A stretch of 64,000 bases of DNA from NCBI RefSeq assembly GCF_000971295.1, contig NZ_LANJ01000004.1, positions 62,001 to 126,000 on the forward strand. Direction: 5' to 3'. A model generated the notes under the pieces. That model ran no database searches. It worked only from the letters and a program-made list of their open reading frames with translations, and was not told where the DNA came from. Source of the stretch: Devosia epidermidihirudinis. GTDB lineage: Bacteria; Pseudomonadota; Alphaproteobacteria; Rhizobiales; Devosiaceae. Shown piece by piece: positions 27,202-36,001 of this stretch. Each line of letters starts with the position of its first letter. Positions within the stretch are counted from its first letter, which is position 1. The translations under genes were made by a program, and so were the position numbers.

Positions 27202-27909
27202 TTAAGCGACGTTTTCGCTGTAGTTTTCGCTCTCATCTGGCTCGCGCAGCACATAGCCACGGCCCCAGACGGTCTCGATGTAATTCTTGCCACCGGTTGC
27301 AACCGAAAGCTTCTTGCGCAGCTTGCAGATGAACACGTCGATGATCTTGAGCTCAGGCTCGTCCATGCCACCATAGAGGTGGTTGAGGAACATTTCCTTG
27401 GTGAGCGTGGTCCCCTTGCGGAGGGAGAGCAGCTCGAGCATCTGGTATTCCTTGCCCGTCAGGTGCACCCGCTGGGTCTGCACTTCGACAGTCTTGGTAT
27501 CCAGGTTCACCGTCAGGTCGCCAGTCGAGATAACCGACTGGGCGTGGCCCTTGGAACGACGGACGATGGCGTGGATGCGGGCCACGAGTTCGTCCTTATG
27601 GAATGGCTTGGTCATGTAGTCATCGGCACCGAAGCCGAGACCACGCACCTTATCCTCGATACCGGCAAGACCGGATAGAATAAGGATTGGCGTCTGCACC
27701 TTTGCGACGCGCAGGGTGCGAAGCACCTCATAGCCGCTCATATCGGGCAGGTTAAGATCGAGAAGGATGATGTCGTAATCATACAGTTTGCCGAGATCGA
27801 CGCCTTCCTCACCCAGATCGGTGGTGTAGACGTTGAAGCTTTCCGACTTGAGCATCAACTCGATGCTCTGCGCTGTAGCGCTATCGTCCTCAATAAGGAG
27901 TACCCGCAT
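27202..27909 (-). CDS. ctrA: Cell-cycle master regulator CtrA
   Basis: This OmpR/PhoB-type response regulator has 235 residues. The receiver (1-115) carries D51 in [15 protein letters not shown] and Lys in MTKPF. The winged-helix DNA-binding domain (about 130-225) has the CtrA-specific run [20 protein letters not shown] and FICKLRKKL. When phosphorylated via ChpT it binds TTAA-N7-TTAAC to control replication, division and flagellar genes. It ends in Val-Ala, in keeping with the hydrophobic C-terminal ClpXP tag of Caulobacter CtrA. It is divergent from fliI with a 442-bp shared control region. Confidence 0.98.
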   Translation of the reverse strand: MRVLLIEDDSATAQSIELMLKSESFNVYTTDLGEEGVDLGKLYDYDIILLDLNLPDMSGYEVLRTLRVAKVQTPILILSGLAGIEDKVRGLGFGADDYMTKPFHKDELVARIHAIVRRSKGHAQSVISTGDLTVNLDTKTVEVQTQRVHLTGKEYQMLELLSLRKGTTLTKEMFLNHLYGGMDEPELKIIDVFICKLRKKLSVATGGKNYIETVWGRGYVLREPDESENYSENVA

Positions 27910-28351
27910 TATATTCCCCTTGTCATTCGTTCCTGCTGGAACACATGAGGCCCGGCGGTGGCTGCCGCCTCATGTCCAACCCTACTGGATATGACTGAAC
28001 CCTAAGCTCAAATAGTTAACAAAGTTTAATTCGGTTCCGCAATACGCAAACGGCGGTAAGATGAATTAAGTTTAAGTCATTGAAATTTATAGGTTAATTC
28101 TATCAATTTTTCTTAAGAAAATGGTTTAAGTAGCCGATCTAAGCGACTCTTTCGACTCATGCAATTACGGCTATGTCAGGGGTTTAGAGACAGGTCCTCG
28201 GCAAACGGCGAACGGACGGCTCCAGCTCTTGGAATAGCGCTTTTGCGTTAACGTTGGGTTACGATCTGATTCGGAGACGGCCTCGAGTCGAGCACTCCGG
28301 AAACCATGTTCATGACACATGGCCCATCGTAGCTGAACGGATAATTGCATC
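27910..28351. promoter_or_regulatory. ctrA-fliI divergent control region
   Basis: This 442-bp gap has no gene. Its AT-rich centre (about 27995-28140) stands out from the GC-rich surroundings. It contains TTAA-N6-TTAA at 28016-28029, further TTAA words near 28065-28135, and a TTAA-N7-TTAC box at 28248-28262, close to the CtrA consensus. Four GANTC methylation sites occur at 28145, 28154, 28268 and 28285. In Caulobacter ctrA is controlled by CtrA itself and by CcrM methylation of GANTC; the sequence suggests the same layout here. Confidence 0.6.
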
Positions 28352-29680
28352 ATGAAGGCGCTCATTTCAGCCATCGAAGCGATTGACGACATCGAGGTCT
28401 TTGGTCGCGTTAAATCCGTGCAGGGTCTGCTGATCGAAATCGTCGGTCCCGTCCGCGAGCTGCGCGTCGGCGGGCGCGTCCAGATCGAGACGGTCAATAA
28501 CGAGTCCCTGGCCGCTGAAATCATTGGCTTTAAAGATGGACACGCCCTCTGCCTGCCCTTTGGCCAGCTGAGCGGTGTGCGGCTGGGCTGCAAAGCCGTG
28601 TTCCAGCGCCATGACGGCGCCGCCTTCCCCTCCGAGGGATGGCTGGGCCGCGTCATCAACGCCAATGGCGAGCCCATTGACGGCAAGGGCCCGCTGCCAC
28701 GCGGCGCCATCCCCTACCCGCTCCGCCAAAATCCATTGCTGGCGCATGATCGCGTGCGGGTCGGCGAGCCGCTCGACTTGGGCGTGCGGTGCCTTAATAC
28801 CTTTACCACTGTGTGCGAGGGGCAGCGGCTGGGCATCTTCGCCGGCTCGGGCGTCGGCAAATCCGTGCTGATGTCCATGCTGGCGCGCAATACCAATGTG
28901 GACGTCGCCGTGATCGGGCTGATCGGTGAGCGCGGGCGTGAGGTGCACGAGTTCATCCAGGAGTATCTGGGCGAAGAAGGCCTCAAACATGCCGTAGTTG
29001 TCGTGGCGACCTCGGACGAGGCCGCGCTGATGCGTCGGCAGGCCGCGTATATGTCGCTGGCCCTGTCGGAATATTTCCGCGACCAGGGCAAACGTGTCCT
29101 GTGTATGATGGACAGTTTGACCCGTTTTGCCATGGCTCAGCGCGAAATCGGCCTCGCCATCGGCGAACCGCCCACGGCGAAGGGTTATCCGCCTACAGTT
29201 TTCACAGAATTGCCACGATTGTTGGAACGAGCCGGCCCAGGAACGCCTACGACCGGTTCTGTTACCGGACTATTTACCGTTTTGGTTGAAGGTGATGATC
29301 ACAATGAGCCCATTGCGGACACCGTACGCGGCATTCTTGATGGGCACATCGTGATGGAGCGTGGAATTGCCGAGCGGGGACGATACCCGGCGGTGAACGT
29401 GCTCCGGTCCATCTCGCGCACCATGCCAGGGTGCGTGCCGGTCAATTTCCGGCCCGTCCTGCAAAAGGCGCGAGAGCTCATGTCCATCTATTCGGACATG
29501 GAGGAACTGATCCGGCTGGGGGCTTACCGGAAAGGGTCAGATCCGAAAGTGGACCGCGCAATCGCCATCAACCCGGCGCTGGAGGGCTTTCTCAGCCAGC
29601 AGCGGGAAGAAACGACGACGGTTGCCGAGGGCTATGCCATGCTCGAGGCGATCATTGCCGAGGCGGAAGCGACGGGCTGA
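28352..29680 (+). CDS. fliI: Flagellum-specific ATPase FliI
   Basis: FliI is the hexameric F1-like ATPase of the flagellar export machine. The 442-residue sequence has an N-terminal barrel (about 15-90), Walker [12 protein letters not shown] (about 163-173), the [11 protein letters not shown] motif, Walker [12 protein letters not shown], and the C-terminal [13 protein letters not shown] segment. It is followed by fliJ 54 bp later. ATG 28352 lies in the proper context and the length is typical. Confidence 0.97.
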   Translation: MKALISAIEAIDDIEVFGRVKSVQGLLIEIVGPVRELRVGGRVQIETVNNESLAAEIIGFKDGHALCLPFGQLSGVRLGCKAVFQRHDGAAFPSEGWLGRVINANGEPIDGKGPLPRGAIPYPLRQNPLLAHDRVRVGEPLDLGVRCLNTFTTVCEGQRLGIFAGSGVGKSVLMSMLARNTNVDVAVIGLIGERGREVHEFIQEYLGEEGLKHAVVVVATSDEAALMRRQAAYMSLALSEYFRDQGKRVLCMMDSLTRFAMAQREIGLAIGEPPTAKGYPPTVFTELPRLLERAGPGTPTTGSVTGLFTVLVEGDDHNEPIADTVRGILDGHIVMERGIAERGRYPAVNVLRSISRTMPGCVPVNFRPVLQKARELMSIYSDMEELIRLGAYRKGSDPKVDRAIAINPALEGFLSQQREETTTVAEGYAMLEAIIAEAEATG

Positions 29681-29734
29681 TGGAGCGAGTGTTTTTCGCT
29701 CCGGAACTGACTTGATGTGTAAGGAGTACAGGTC

Positions 29735-30148
29735 TTGAAATCGCGCAGCGAGAGCCTCATTCGGCTCAAGAAGTTCCAAGTGGACGAGAAGCGCCGTCAG
29801 GTCGCGCAGATCGAGATGATGGTCAACGACTTCGAGCGCATGGCGAGCGAACTCGACCAGCAGATCGAAATCGAGCACACCAAGACCGGTATCTCGGACG
29901 TGGCACACTTTGCCTATTCGACCTTCGCCAAGGCCGCACATTCGCGCCGGGACAATCTGTTGGCTTCCGCCAACGACATGCGGGTCAAACTCGAAGCCGC
30001 GCAGGACACCCTCGCCGAGGCCCTCGAGGACCTGAAAAAGGTCGAGCTGCTGGACCAGCGCGAGCACCAGCGCGAAGCCGCCGAACAGCTCAAGGCCGAA
30101 CAGGCCGACTACGACGAAATCGGCCGCCTCCGCTTCCGCAACCAGTAA
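29735..30148 (+). CDS. fliJ: Flagellar export chaperone/stalk protein FliJ
   Basis: This 137-residue protein is almost wholly helical and predicted to be an antiparallel coiled coil, as in FliJ, the central stalk of the FliI ring. Features are the basic start RSESLIRLKKFQVDEKRRQV and heptad-rich segments through residue 130. It follows fliI directly. TTG 29735 is the start because AAGGAG lies at 29721-29726. Assignment rests on structure plus position, since FliJ is weakly conserved. Confidence 0.85.
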   Translation: MKSRSESLIRLKKFQVDEKRRQVAQIEMMVNDFERMASELDQQIEIEHTKTGISDVAHFAYSTFAKAAHSRRDNLLASANDMRVKLEAAQDTLAEALEDLKKVELLDQREHQREAAEQLKAEQADYDEIGRLRFRNQ

Positions 30149-30169
30149 GCTGGACGCACAAAATTTGAG

Positions 30170-30197
30170 AAGGCTCGCTTCGGCGGGCCTTTTTTGT
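30170..30197 (+). terminator. Rho-independent terminator of fliI-fliJ
   Basis: AAGGCTCGC and GCGGGCCTT pair around TTCG and are followed by TTTTTTGTTTT, 21 bp past fliJ. Confidence 0.9.
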
Positions 30198-30246
30198 TTT
30201 GGAGGGCCTGCTGGCTCCCACATTGCCTCCAGCACACTGCCGCTTT

Positions 30247-30266
30247 CCACGGACCAAGTCCGCAGG
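30247..30266. repeat. Second copy of a REP-like hairpin
   Basis: CCACGGACCAAGTCCGCAGG matches 17 of 20 positions of the hairpin at 2554-2573 and keeps the stem-forming ends. It lies in the 150-bp gap between fliJ and cutC, inside a longer region that can fold (CGCTTTCC at 30241 with GGAAAGCG at about 30292). Confidence 0.45.
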
Positions 30267-30300
30267 AAGCGATCGTGGGTGGGAAAGCGTCGGTGGACGA

Positions 30301-31020
30301 TTACCGCAACGCCGCCTTGAGCGACGAGACCACTGCTGCGCTAGTTACCCGGCGAGTGTCATTGGCGAAGCCCAGACGAACTGCGGGTGCCGACGGCGCA
30401 TGCGCGGCAACACTGCAGGTACTGTGCACCGCAGCCACCGGCACACGGGCCAACAGCGCACCAACGTTGTCCGGCGAGACACCCGAGCCCGGCATGATGG
30501 TCGCGCGGCCAGCGGCGACGGCATGGGCCTTTGCAATGTTCTCAACACCCTCGATCGCCGTGGCCGCCCCGCCTGACGTCAGGACCGTATCAAACCCCAA
30601 CTGAATCGCTGCCTCGGTTGCCGCAGCAATATCGGGAACCAGATCAATGGCACGATGGAGGCTCAGGCTGAGCCCTGCGCTCGCCCGCACCAGTCGCGCA
30701 AGCACCTCAAGGTCCAGCGATCCATCCGGACGGGATGCGCCCAGCACCACGCCAGACAGACCCAGCGCCCGCGCATAGGCAATGTCGGCCAGCATCGAGG
30801 CCACATCAGCCTCATCGAACACGAAATCCCCGCTGCGCGGCCGGATCAGCGCGCGCACTGGAACCGGTGCGGCCGCCGCCAGCGCCATCAGGCCCGGCGT
30901 TGCCGTCAAACCGCCCTGCTCCAGCGCCGAGCACAGCTCCACCCGATCCGCACCGCCGACCACGGCAGCAGCAAGGCTCGCGGCGTCGGCGACGCAGACT
31001 TCAAGTAGGACCCGGCTCAT
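30301..31020 (-). CDS. cutC: CutC family protein
   Basis: This 239-residue TIM-barrel protein of the CutC family has the family runs LLEVCVADAASL, GADRVELCSALEQGGLT and LIRPRSGDFVF, then VVLGASRPDGSLD and SLHRAID. CutC was linked to copper homeostasis, but its catalytic role is unsettled. The ATG at 31020 overlaps the stop of the upstream ROK kinase gene by 4 bp, so the two are coupled. That pairing hints at a sugar-related rather than copper role (inference). Confidence 0.92.
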   Translation of the reverse strand: MSRVLLEVCVADAASLAAAVVGGADRVELCSALEQGGLTATPGLMALAAAAPVPVRALIRPRSGDFVFDEADVASMLADIAYARALGLSGVVLGASRPDGSLDLEVLARLVRASAGLSLSLHRAIDLVPDIAAATEAAIQLGFDTVLTSGGAATAIEGVENIAKAHAVAAGRATIMPGSGVSPDNVGALLARVPVAAVHSTCSVAAHAPSAPAVRLGFANDTRRVTSAAVVSSLKAALR

Positions 31021-31928
31021 GCTGCGCTCCCCAATGCCAACCACGCGGCCCCCAAAAGACCCGGTTCACCCGTCAATTGCGCGGGGACCACCAGCGGCCT
31101 ATCGAGCCGCCGCAGTATACGCTGGCGCACCGCCACATCGATCCGCGCGATCAGGGCCGGAACATTGCCCAGCCCACCGCCAACCGGAATGATGCTGGGG
31201 CCAACAATATTGACCACCAGCGCCAGGGGGCTGGCGACCAGATCGACCATGCAATCGATTGTGCGCTCCGCCTCGGGCTCACCCGCCTCCCACGCCGCAA
31301 TGATCGCCGTGCTGGGCAGGTCGCGATTGTGCAGATGCTTGTGCAGCCGCTCCATGCCCCGCGCCGCGCCGATAGAGTCGATGCACCGCACCTGACCACA
31401 GCCGCAGGCAAATTCGGGAATGGACACCGGTGGCGTGCCAGCAAAGGCCGCAGCGGCCGGGCCATGCCCCCATTCACCAGCTAAACCGCCCGTGCCGCGA
31501 TGGATGGCGCCATCGACAACCATGCCACCGCCAACGCCTGTGCCCAGAATGGCGCCAAACACCACGCGATGCCCGCGCCCGGCGCCTGCCTTGGCCTCGG
31601 CGAGCACGAAGCAATCGGCGTCATTGGCCACGACGACAGGGCGTTCCAGCCGCGCGCCCAGCTCGGCATCAAGCCGCCGCTGGTCAATGCAGGGAATATT
31701 GGCGCAGGTGACGATGCCGGTTTCAGGATCGACCACCCCGGTAATGGAAATGGCCACGGCACTACCCGCTGGCGCGCCACCCTTGTCGACCAGCGCCGCA
31801 ATGGCCGCGCAGAAGGCGTCAAAATCCTGCAGCGGCGTCGGCACGCGCTCAATGGGCTCGATCTCTCCCGCAGGGTTCGCAACCGCCGCCTTGATGGTCG
31901 ATCCGCCAATATCGAAACAGGTAATCAT
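31017..31928 (-). CDS. ROK-family sugar kinase
   Basis: This 303-residue protein has the ATP-binding DIGGSTIKAAV at the start. The catalytic Asp is in VVANDADCFVLAEA, followed by GTGVGGGMVVDG and the ROK signature region with the zinc site EFACGCGQVRC. It resembles N-acetylglucosamine or glucose kinases such as NagK. It is the first gene of a two-gene unit with cutC. The 279 bp upstream (31929-32207) hold no evident gene. A specific substrate cannot be assigned. Confidence 0.9.
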   Translation of the reverse strand: MITCFDIGGSTIKAAVANPAGEIEPIERVPTPLQDFDAFCAAIAALVDKGGAPAGSAVAISITGVVDPETGIVTCANIPCIDQRRLDAELGARLERPVVVANDADCFVLAEAKAGAGRGHRVVFGAILGTGVGGGMVVDGAIHRGTGGLAGEWGHGPAAAAFAGTPPVSIPEFACGCGQVRCIDSIGAARGMERLHKHLHNRDLPSTAIIAAWEAGEPEAERTIDCMVDLVASPLALVVNIVGPSIIPVGGGLGNVPALIARIDVAVRQRILRRLDRPLVVPAQLTGEPGLLGAAWLALGSAA

Positions 31929-32207
31929 CTACGTTTTCCGTCTCCAGGGCAGCGCTGCCGACCAGCACAATGCCCATGATTTTGGACGGCACACAACGCC
32001 CCTCGCGCCGCCGCCTTTCCCCGTCGATCACTCTATCGCCCCGATCACCTTTGTTTGACCCTGACGGGCAAACTCCGTGGTAAGACTCTCCGTGCAATGT
32101 GACTGGCGTTAGGAATAAGATTGCCCTGTGGTGGCGCGCGGCCGCCATTTTGGGCACACAGGAATTGCCTGCAGCGGTCGCGTCCGTTGCGGACCGGAGC
32201 TTTGCCA

Positions 32208-33350
32208 ATGGGCATCGAGAACATCATGTATTTTGCGCTCGGCTTGCTCGCTGCAAGCCTGTTGGCGCTGATCGTGTTGCCCGCCGTGTGGAAGCGCGCC
32301 GCGCGCCTGACCAAACGCCGGATCGAAGCCGCGACGCCGATCACCATGGCCGAGTTCCGCGCTGACAAGGATCAGCTGCGCGCCCAGTTCGCACTCAATA
32401 CCCGCCGCCTCGAAACCACCGTCGAAACCCTGCGCAATCGGCTGGCCGAGCAGCTGGGCAGCGTCAATCAGGATCGCAGCGATCTCGGCGCCCTGCGGGC
32501 CGAGCGTCAACAGCGCGCTGAAATCGTCGCCGAACTGGAAGCCCGGGAAGCCGAATTGCGCGCCCGCACCCAGGAGCTGGAGCGCGAAGGCACCGATCTG
32601 GCGCAGCGTCTGCGCATGCGCGATCGCGATATCGAAGTCCGAGACGAAGAACTCGAAGAGCTGCGTGACACACTGCGTGGTGGCCTGCCCAAGGGCACGG
32701 ACCTGGACGGTAATACCCTCTCGGGCGACTACGAGGCTGACACTGATCGACTGGTCACCGCCCTCGCCATCGAGCGCAAGCGCGCCGCCTATCTTGAAGA
32801 GCAGGCACGCAGCCTGATCAGCCGCCTCGAAAACTCGGATCGGCGAAGCGCCGAAGCTAATGCTGCCATCGCCGAAATGCGCGAGGCCATCTCGGCTGAC
32901 GCCGGCGAGCGCTATGCCAGCGCTGAAAATCTTGTGGCGGCCGAAGCCCGCATTGCCAGCGCCGAAACGCGACTGACCGAGCTGCTCGCCCAGGCCGGCC
33001 CGACACCGGACGAGGCGCCAGCAATCGACGAAGAACTCGAAAAACTACGCGCGCGCGTAGAGGGTGTTGAATCCATCATTCTGGCCGACTGGACCATGGA
33101 TCAGAGCGAAGAGGGCGAACTGCGCGCCCGCCTCCACGAAATCGCTTCAAGCGTCAGCCGTCTGGTCTATGCCGCTGACACCGAGCCGCCACCGGCAGCA
33201 CCGCAAGAGGAAAGCCTGTTCGATCGGGTGCAGCGCTTTGCCGATGAGGAAAGCCTGATGGCGCCCCCGCCGCCCAAGGCAACGCGGGGCACACGACGCG
33301 GCTCGGTCGCAGACCGGTTGACCGCGCTTAAGGAAATCCAGGGCCGCTAA
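32208..33350 (+). CDS. Membrane-anchored coiled-coil protein, unknown function
   Basis: The protein has 380 residues. One N-terminal helix (about 5-27, FALGLLAASLLALIVLPAVW) is followed by a basic stretch and long heptad-rich coiled coil (about 45-300, many Glu/Arg/Leu). The tail contains ESLFDRVQRFADEESLM and RGSVADRLTALKEIQ. The ATG at 32208 fits the membrane anchor better than the upstream 32121 start. Such proteins are found across Hyphomicrobiales without known function. The architecture recalls cell-division or envelope scaffolds, which is only a shape argument. Confidence 0.72.
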   Translation: MGIENIMYFALGLLAASLLALIVLPAVWKRAARLTKRRIEAATPITMAEFRADKDQLRAQFALNTRRLETTVETLRNRLAEQLGSVNQDRSDLGALRAERQQRAEIVAELEAREAELRARTQELEREGTDLAQRLRMRDRDIEVRDEELEELRDTLRGGLPKGTDLDGNTLSGDYEADTDRLVTALAIERKRAAYLEEQARSLISRLENSDRRSAEANAAIAEMREAISADAGERYASAENLVAAEARIASAETRLTELLAQAGPTPDEAPAIDEELEKLRARVEGVESIILADWTMDQSEEGELRARLHEIASSVSRLVYAADTEPPPAAPQEESLFDRVQRFADEESLMAPPPPKATRGTRRGSVADRLTALKEIQGR

Positions 33351-33354
33351 GCCG

Positions 33355-33708
33355 TTATTCGGTCGCGATGACCACGCTGCGCTTGAGCGCACCGGTCGAC
33401 TGGTCAAACAGCGACAGCGTGGTCACGCCATCGATCTGATAGGTCACGTTGATCGAGCCATCATTGACCGATGCGGACACAATCTGCGCGCCAGCAGGCA
33501 CGCTGACGATTTCAGCCACAGCTGGAGGTGGGGCATCGCGCATCACGCGATAGACAAGCGCGAAGGCAATCGCCATAAAGCCCAGCAACAGGATGCCAAT
33601 CGATATCCCAAATGAGCGGCGCGCCTTGTTGATGACGGCCTGCGCCTCAGAGGATAGCGGGGCATCCGCATTCGGGCCATTAGGCCCAGTCTCGTTAGGA
33701 TCGATCAT
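33355..33708 (-). CDS. Small membrane protein with periplasmic domain
   Basis: The protein has 117 residues from ATG 33708. A polar N-terminus is followed by one membrane helix (about 34-53, ISIGILLLGFMAIAFALVY). A small extracytoplasmic domain (about 60-115) follows, with VPAGAQIVSASVNDGSINVTYQ and a LSLFDQSTG segment. The longer frame to 33984 is only the shadow of rluD. The start codon overlaps the rluD start codon on the other strand by two bases (CATG at 33706-33709). The function is unknown; it may be a dispensable partner conserved with rluD. Confidence 0.7.
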   Translation of the reverse strand: MIDPNETGPNGPNADAPLSSEAQAVINKARRSFGISIGILLLGFMAIAFALVYRVMRDAPPPAVAEIVSVPAGAQIVSASVNDGSINVTYQIDGVTTLSLFDQSTGALKRSVVIATE

Positions 33709-34735
33709 GGCCGAAAATACCGCACTAGAGTTCGAGGGCGAAGAAGTCGAAATCGTCGTCGACGCCGATTTGGCTGGTGGCCGTCTCGATGCCGTCCTGG
33801 CCAAGGCACATCCTGTGCTCAGCCGTAGCCGCCTGAAGGATCTGATCCTGGCCGGCGTGGTCGCCATCGACGGAAACACCGTCAGTGAGCCCAAATATCG
33901 CGTCACGGCGGGCGAAACAATCACTCTTGTTGCCCCACCCCCTGAAGATGCAGATCCCCTGCCCCAGGATATTCCGCTCGACATTCTCTATGAGGATGAC
34001 CAGCTGATCGTCGTCAACAAGCCCGTGGGCATGGTGGTTCACCCGGCGCCCGGTTCGCCCGATGGCACTCTGGTCAATGCGCTGCTGTTCCATTGCGGCG
34101 ATAGCCTGCAAGGTATCGGGGGCGTTCGCCGCCCCGGCATCGTGCATCGTCTGGACCGCGACACCTCCGGTGTCATGGTCGCTGCCAAGACCGAGACAGC
34201 CCACAAGCACCTGTCCGAACAGTTCGCCGATCATGGCCGCACCGGCCCGCTGCACCGCGCCTATATCGCCTTTGTCTGGGGCTCGACCGAAACGGCCAAG
34301 GGCATTGTCGAGGCGCCACTGGGGCGCGACCAGAACAACCGCCTCAAGCAGGCCGTGCGCAAGGATGGCCGTGAAGCCATCACCCATTACATGGTCGAAG
34401 CCCGTTTCGGTGGCGACGGCTGGGACATTACGCGCGTCCAGTGCCAGCTCGAAACCGGCCGCACTCACCAGATCCGCGTACACATGGCCTATATCGGCCA
34501 CCCCCTGGTTGCCGACACCGTCTATGCCTCGGGCTACGCCACCAAGGTCAACAAGCTGCCGGACGATGTCGCCGGGCCCATTCACGCGCTTGGGCGTCAA
34601 GCCCTGCACGCCGCCGAACTTGGATTTGAACATCCGGTGACGCTCGAAGAGATGTTCTTTGAAGCGCCGCTTCCGCCTGACCTGGAAGCCCTCGAAGAAG
34701 CGCTGGAGGACTACAACAAGGCCTTCGCACGCTAG
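33707..34735 (+). CDS. rluD: 23S rRNA pseudouridine synthase, RluD type
   Basis: This 342-residue enzyme has an N-terminal S4 RNA-binding domain (about 20-85, GGRLDAVLAKAHPVLSRSRL). The RluA-family catalytic domain follows (about 95-320), with catalytic Asp in HRLDRDTSGVMVAAK (about residue 150) and RTHQIRVHMAYIGHPLVADT. It isomerises uridines in helix 69 of 23S rRNA. The ATG at 33707 is preferred over the upstream 33593 frame because the conserved domain begins soon after it. Confidence 0.93.
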   Translation: MAENTALEFEGEEVEIVVDADLAGGRLDAVLAKAHPVLSRSRLKDLILAGVVAIDGNTVSEPKYRVTAGETITLVAPPPEDADPLPQDIPLDILYEDDQLIVVNKPVGMVVHPAPGSPDGTLVNALLFHCGDSLQGIGGVRRPGIVHRLDRDTSGVMVAAKTETAHKHLSEQFADHGRTGPLHRAYIAFVWGSTETAKGIVEAPLGRDQNNRLKQAVRKDGREAITHYMVEARFGGDGWDITRVQCQLETGRTHQIRVHMAYIGHPLVADTVYASGYATKVNKLPDDVAGPIHALGRQALHAAELGFEHPVTLEEMFFEAPLPPDLEALEEALEDYNKAFAR

Positions 34736-34746
34736 CGTGAAGGGGC

Positions 34747-34772
34747 CTTGCGGAACGAAGTGCATCGCATAT
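34747..34772 (+). promoter_or_regulatory. Candidate sigma-32 promoter for rpoH
   Basis: CTTG (34747-34750), 17 nt, then CATAT (34768-34772) approximates the alphaproteobacterial heat-shock consensus CTTG-N17-CYTAT. It lies in the 222-bp gap upstream of rpoH and would make rpoH self-regulated. One mismatch in the -10 element leaves it tentative. The rest of the gap shows no gene. Confidence 0.3.
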
Positions 34773-34957
34773 GCATTTCTTGCGCGTGGATGCCCTTACA
34801 TTCGACAAAATGCGGCATATATATCCATCGTATTCCACCGATGGTCCAATTTGGACATCGGTGAGAATATCTGCCCTTGCCGGGCGCCGGAGCGAACAGC
34901 GTAATGTTGCCGCAAGCCAGCGCCCCTAGCGTGGGGGAACACGAAAGGGGTGCATAA

Positions 34958-35827
34958 ATGGCCCAGACCAATTTGCCAGTCCTCTCAGCCGAAGGCGGGC
35001 TGAGCCGCTATCTTCAGGAAATCCGCAAGTTCCCAATGCTGGAACCGGATGAAGAGTTCATGCTGGCCAAACGCTACAAAGAACACGAAGATCCCGGCGC
35101 CGCCCAGAAGCTCATCACCAGCCATCTGCGCCTCGTGGCGAAGATCGCCATGGGCTATCGCGGCTATGGCCTGCCCATCTCCGAAGTCATTTCGGAAGGC
35201 AATGTGGGTCTGATGCACGCCGTCAAGCGCTTCGAGCCCGATAAGGGTTTCCGCCTCGCAACCTACGCGATGTGGTGGATCCGTGCAGCCATTCAGGAAT
35301 ACGTGCTGCGCAGCTGGAGCCTCGTCAAGATCGGCACCACTGCTGCCCAGAAGCGTCTGTTCTTCAACCTGCGCAAGGTGAAGGGCCAGATCGCCGCTCT
35401 TGATGACGGCAATCTGCACCCCGACCAGATCAAGCAGATCGCCACCACGCTCAAGGTGACCGAGGACGACGTTGTTTCCATGAATGCGCGCCTGTCCGGT
35501 GACGCATCGCTGAACTCGCCCATGCGCGCCGACGAAGGCTCGTCTGAGTGGCAGGATTGGCTGGTGGACGACACCCCAAGCGCCGAAACCACGCTGGGTG
35601 ACAGCGAAGAATACAACGAGCGCATGGGTCTGCTGAACAACGCCATGACCGTGCTCAACGAGCGTGAAAAGGCCATCTTCCAGGCGCGCCGCCTGCAGGA
35701 AAACCCTTCGACCCTCGAAGAGCTGGCCCAGCAGTATGACGTCAGCCGCGAGCGCATCCGCCAGATCGAAGTTCGTGCCTTTGAAAAGGTACAGGACGCG
35801 GTCCGGGAAGCTGCCAGCGCCGCATAA
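34958..35827 (+). CDS. rpoH: Heat-shock sigma factor RpoH (sigma-32)
   Basis: The protein has 289 residues. Region 1.2/2 includes AQKLITSHLRLVAKIAMGYRG and GFRLATYAMWWIRAAIQEY. The RpoH box QKRLFFNLRK, diagnostic for sigma-32, is near residue 130. Region 4 follows with LEELAQQYDVSRERIRQIE. It directs transcription of chaperone and protease genes; ftsH in this window is a known RpoH-degrading protease in other bacteria. Start ATG 34958 has AAAGGGG upstream. Confidence 0.97.
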   Translation: MAQTNLPVLSAEGGLSRYLQEIRKFPMLEPDEEFMLAKRYKEHEDPGAAQKLITSHLRLVAKIAMGYRGYGLPISEVISEGNVGLMHAVKRFEPDKGFRLATYAMWWIRAAIQEYVLRSWSLVKIGTTAAQKRLFFNLRKVKGQIAALDDGNLHPDQIKQIATTLKVTEDDVVSMNARLSGDASLNSPMRADEGSSEWQDWLVDDTPSAETTLGDSEEYNERMGLLNNAMTVLNEREKAIFQARRLQENPSTLEELAQQYDVSRERIRQIEVRAFEKVQDAVREAASAA

Positions 35828-35848
35828 GTTGTGCTGCGAGAATTAGAA

Positions 35849-35880
35849 AAGGCGGGCTTTTGGCCCGCCTTTTTTGTTTT
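35849..35880 (+). terminator. Rho-independent terminator of rpoH
   Basis: AAGGCGGGC and GCCCGCCTT form a strong stem followed by TTTTTGTTTT, 22 bp after rpoH. Confidence 0.93.
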
Positions 35881-35892
35881 GGGGGATCGGAG

Positions 35893-36001
35893 TACCCCCT
35901 CCTAGCCTCCCCCTGATAGGGGGAGGAACTGGGCCGATGATTGGCGCAACATAACGCGATCTGTTCCTCCCCCTTTTTGAGGGGGAGGTTAGGTGGGGGT
36001 A
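35893..36001. repeat. Large inverted REP-like element overlapping the thiN 3' end
   Basis: The left arm (35893-35929) and right arm (35963-36001) are near-complementary 37- and 39-bp copies. Each contains its own CCTCCCCCT/AGGGGGAGG hairpin and a TACCCCC-type end. The right arm runs 13 bp into the thiN reading frame and supplies its last codons and stop. The layout is that of a mobile or dispersed palindromic unit. Confidence 0.75.

Noticed and set aside
28229..28246. Possible sigma-54 promoter before fliI (TTGGAATAGCGCTTTTGC)
   Set aside because: The GG and GC elements are 12 nt apart instead of 10, which is outside the strict spacing rule.
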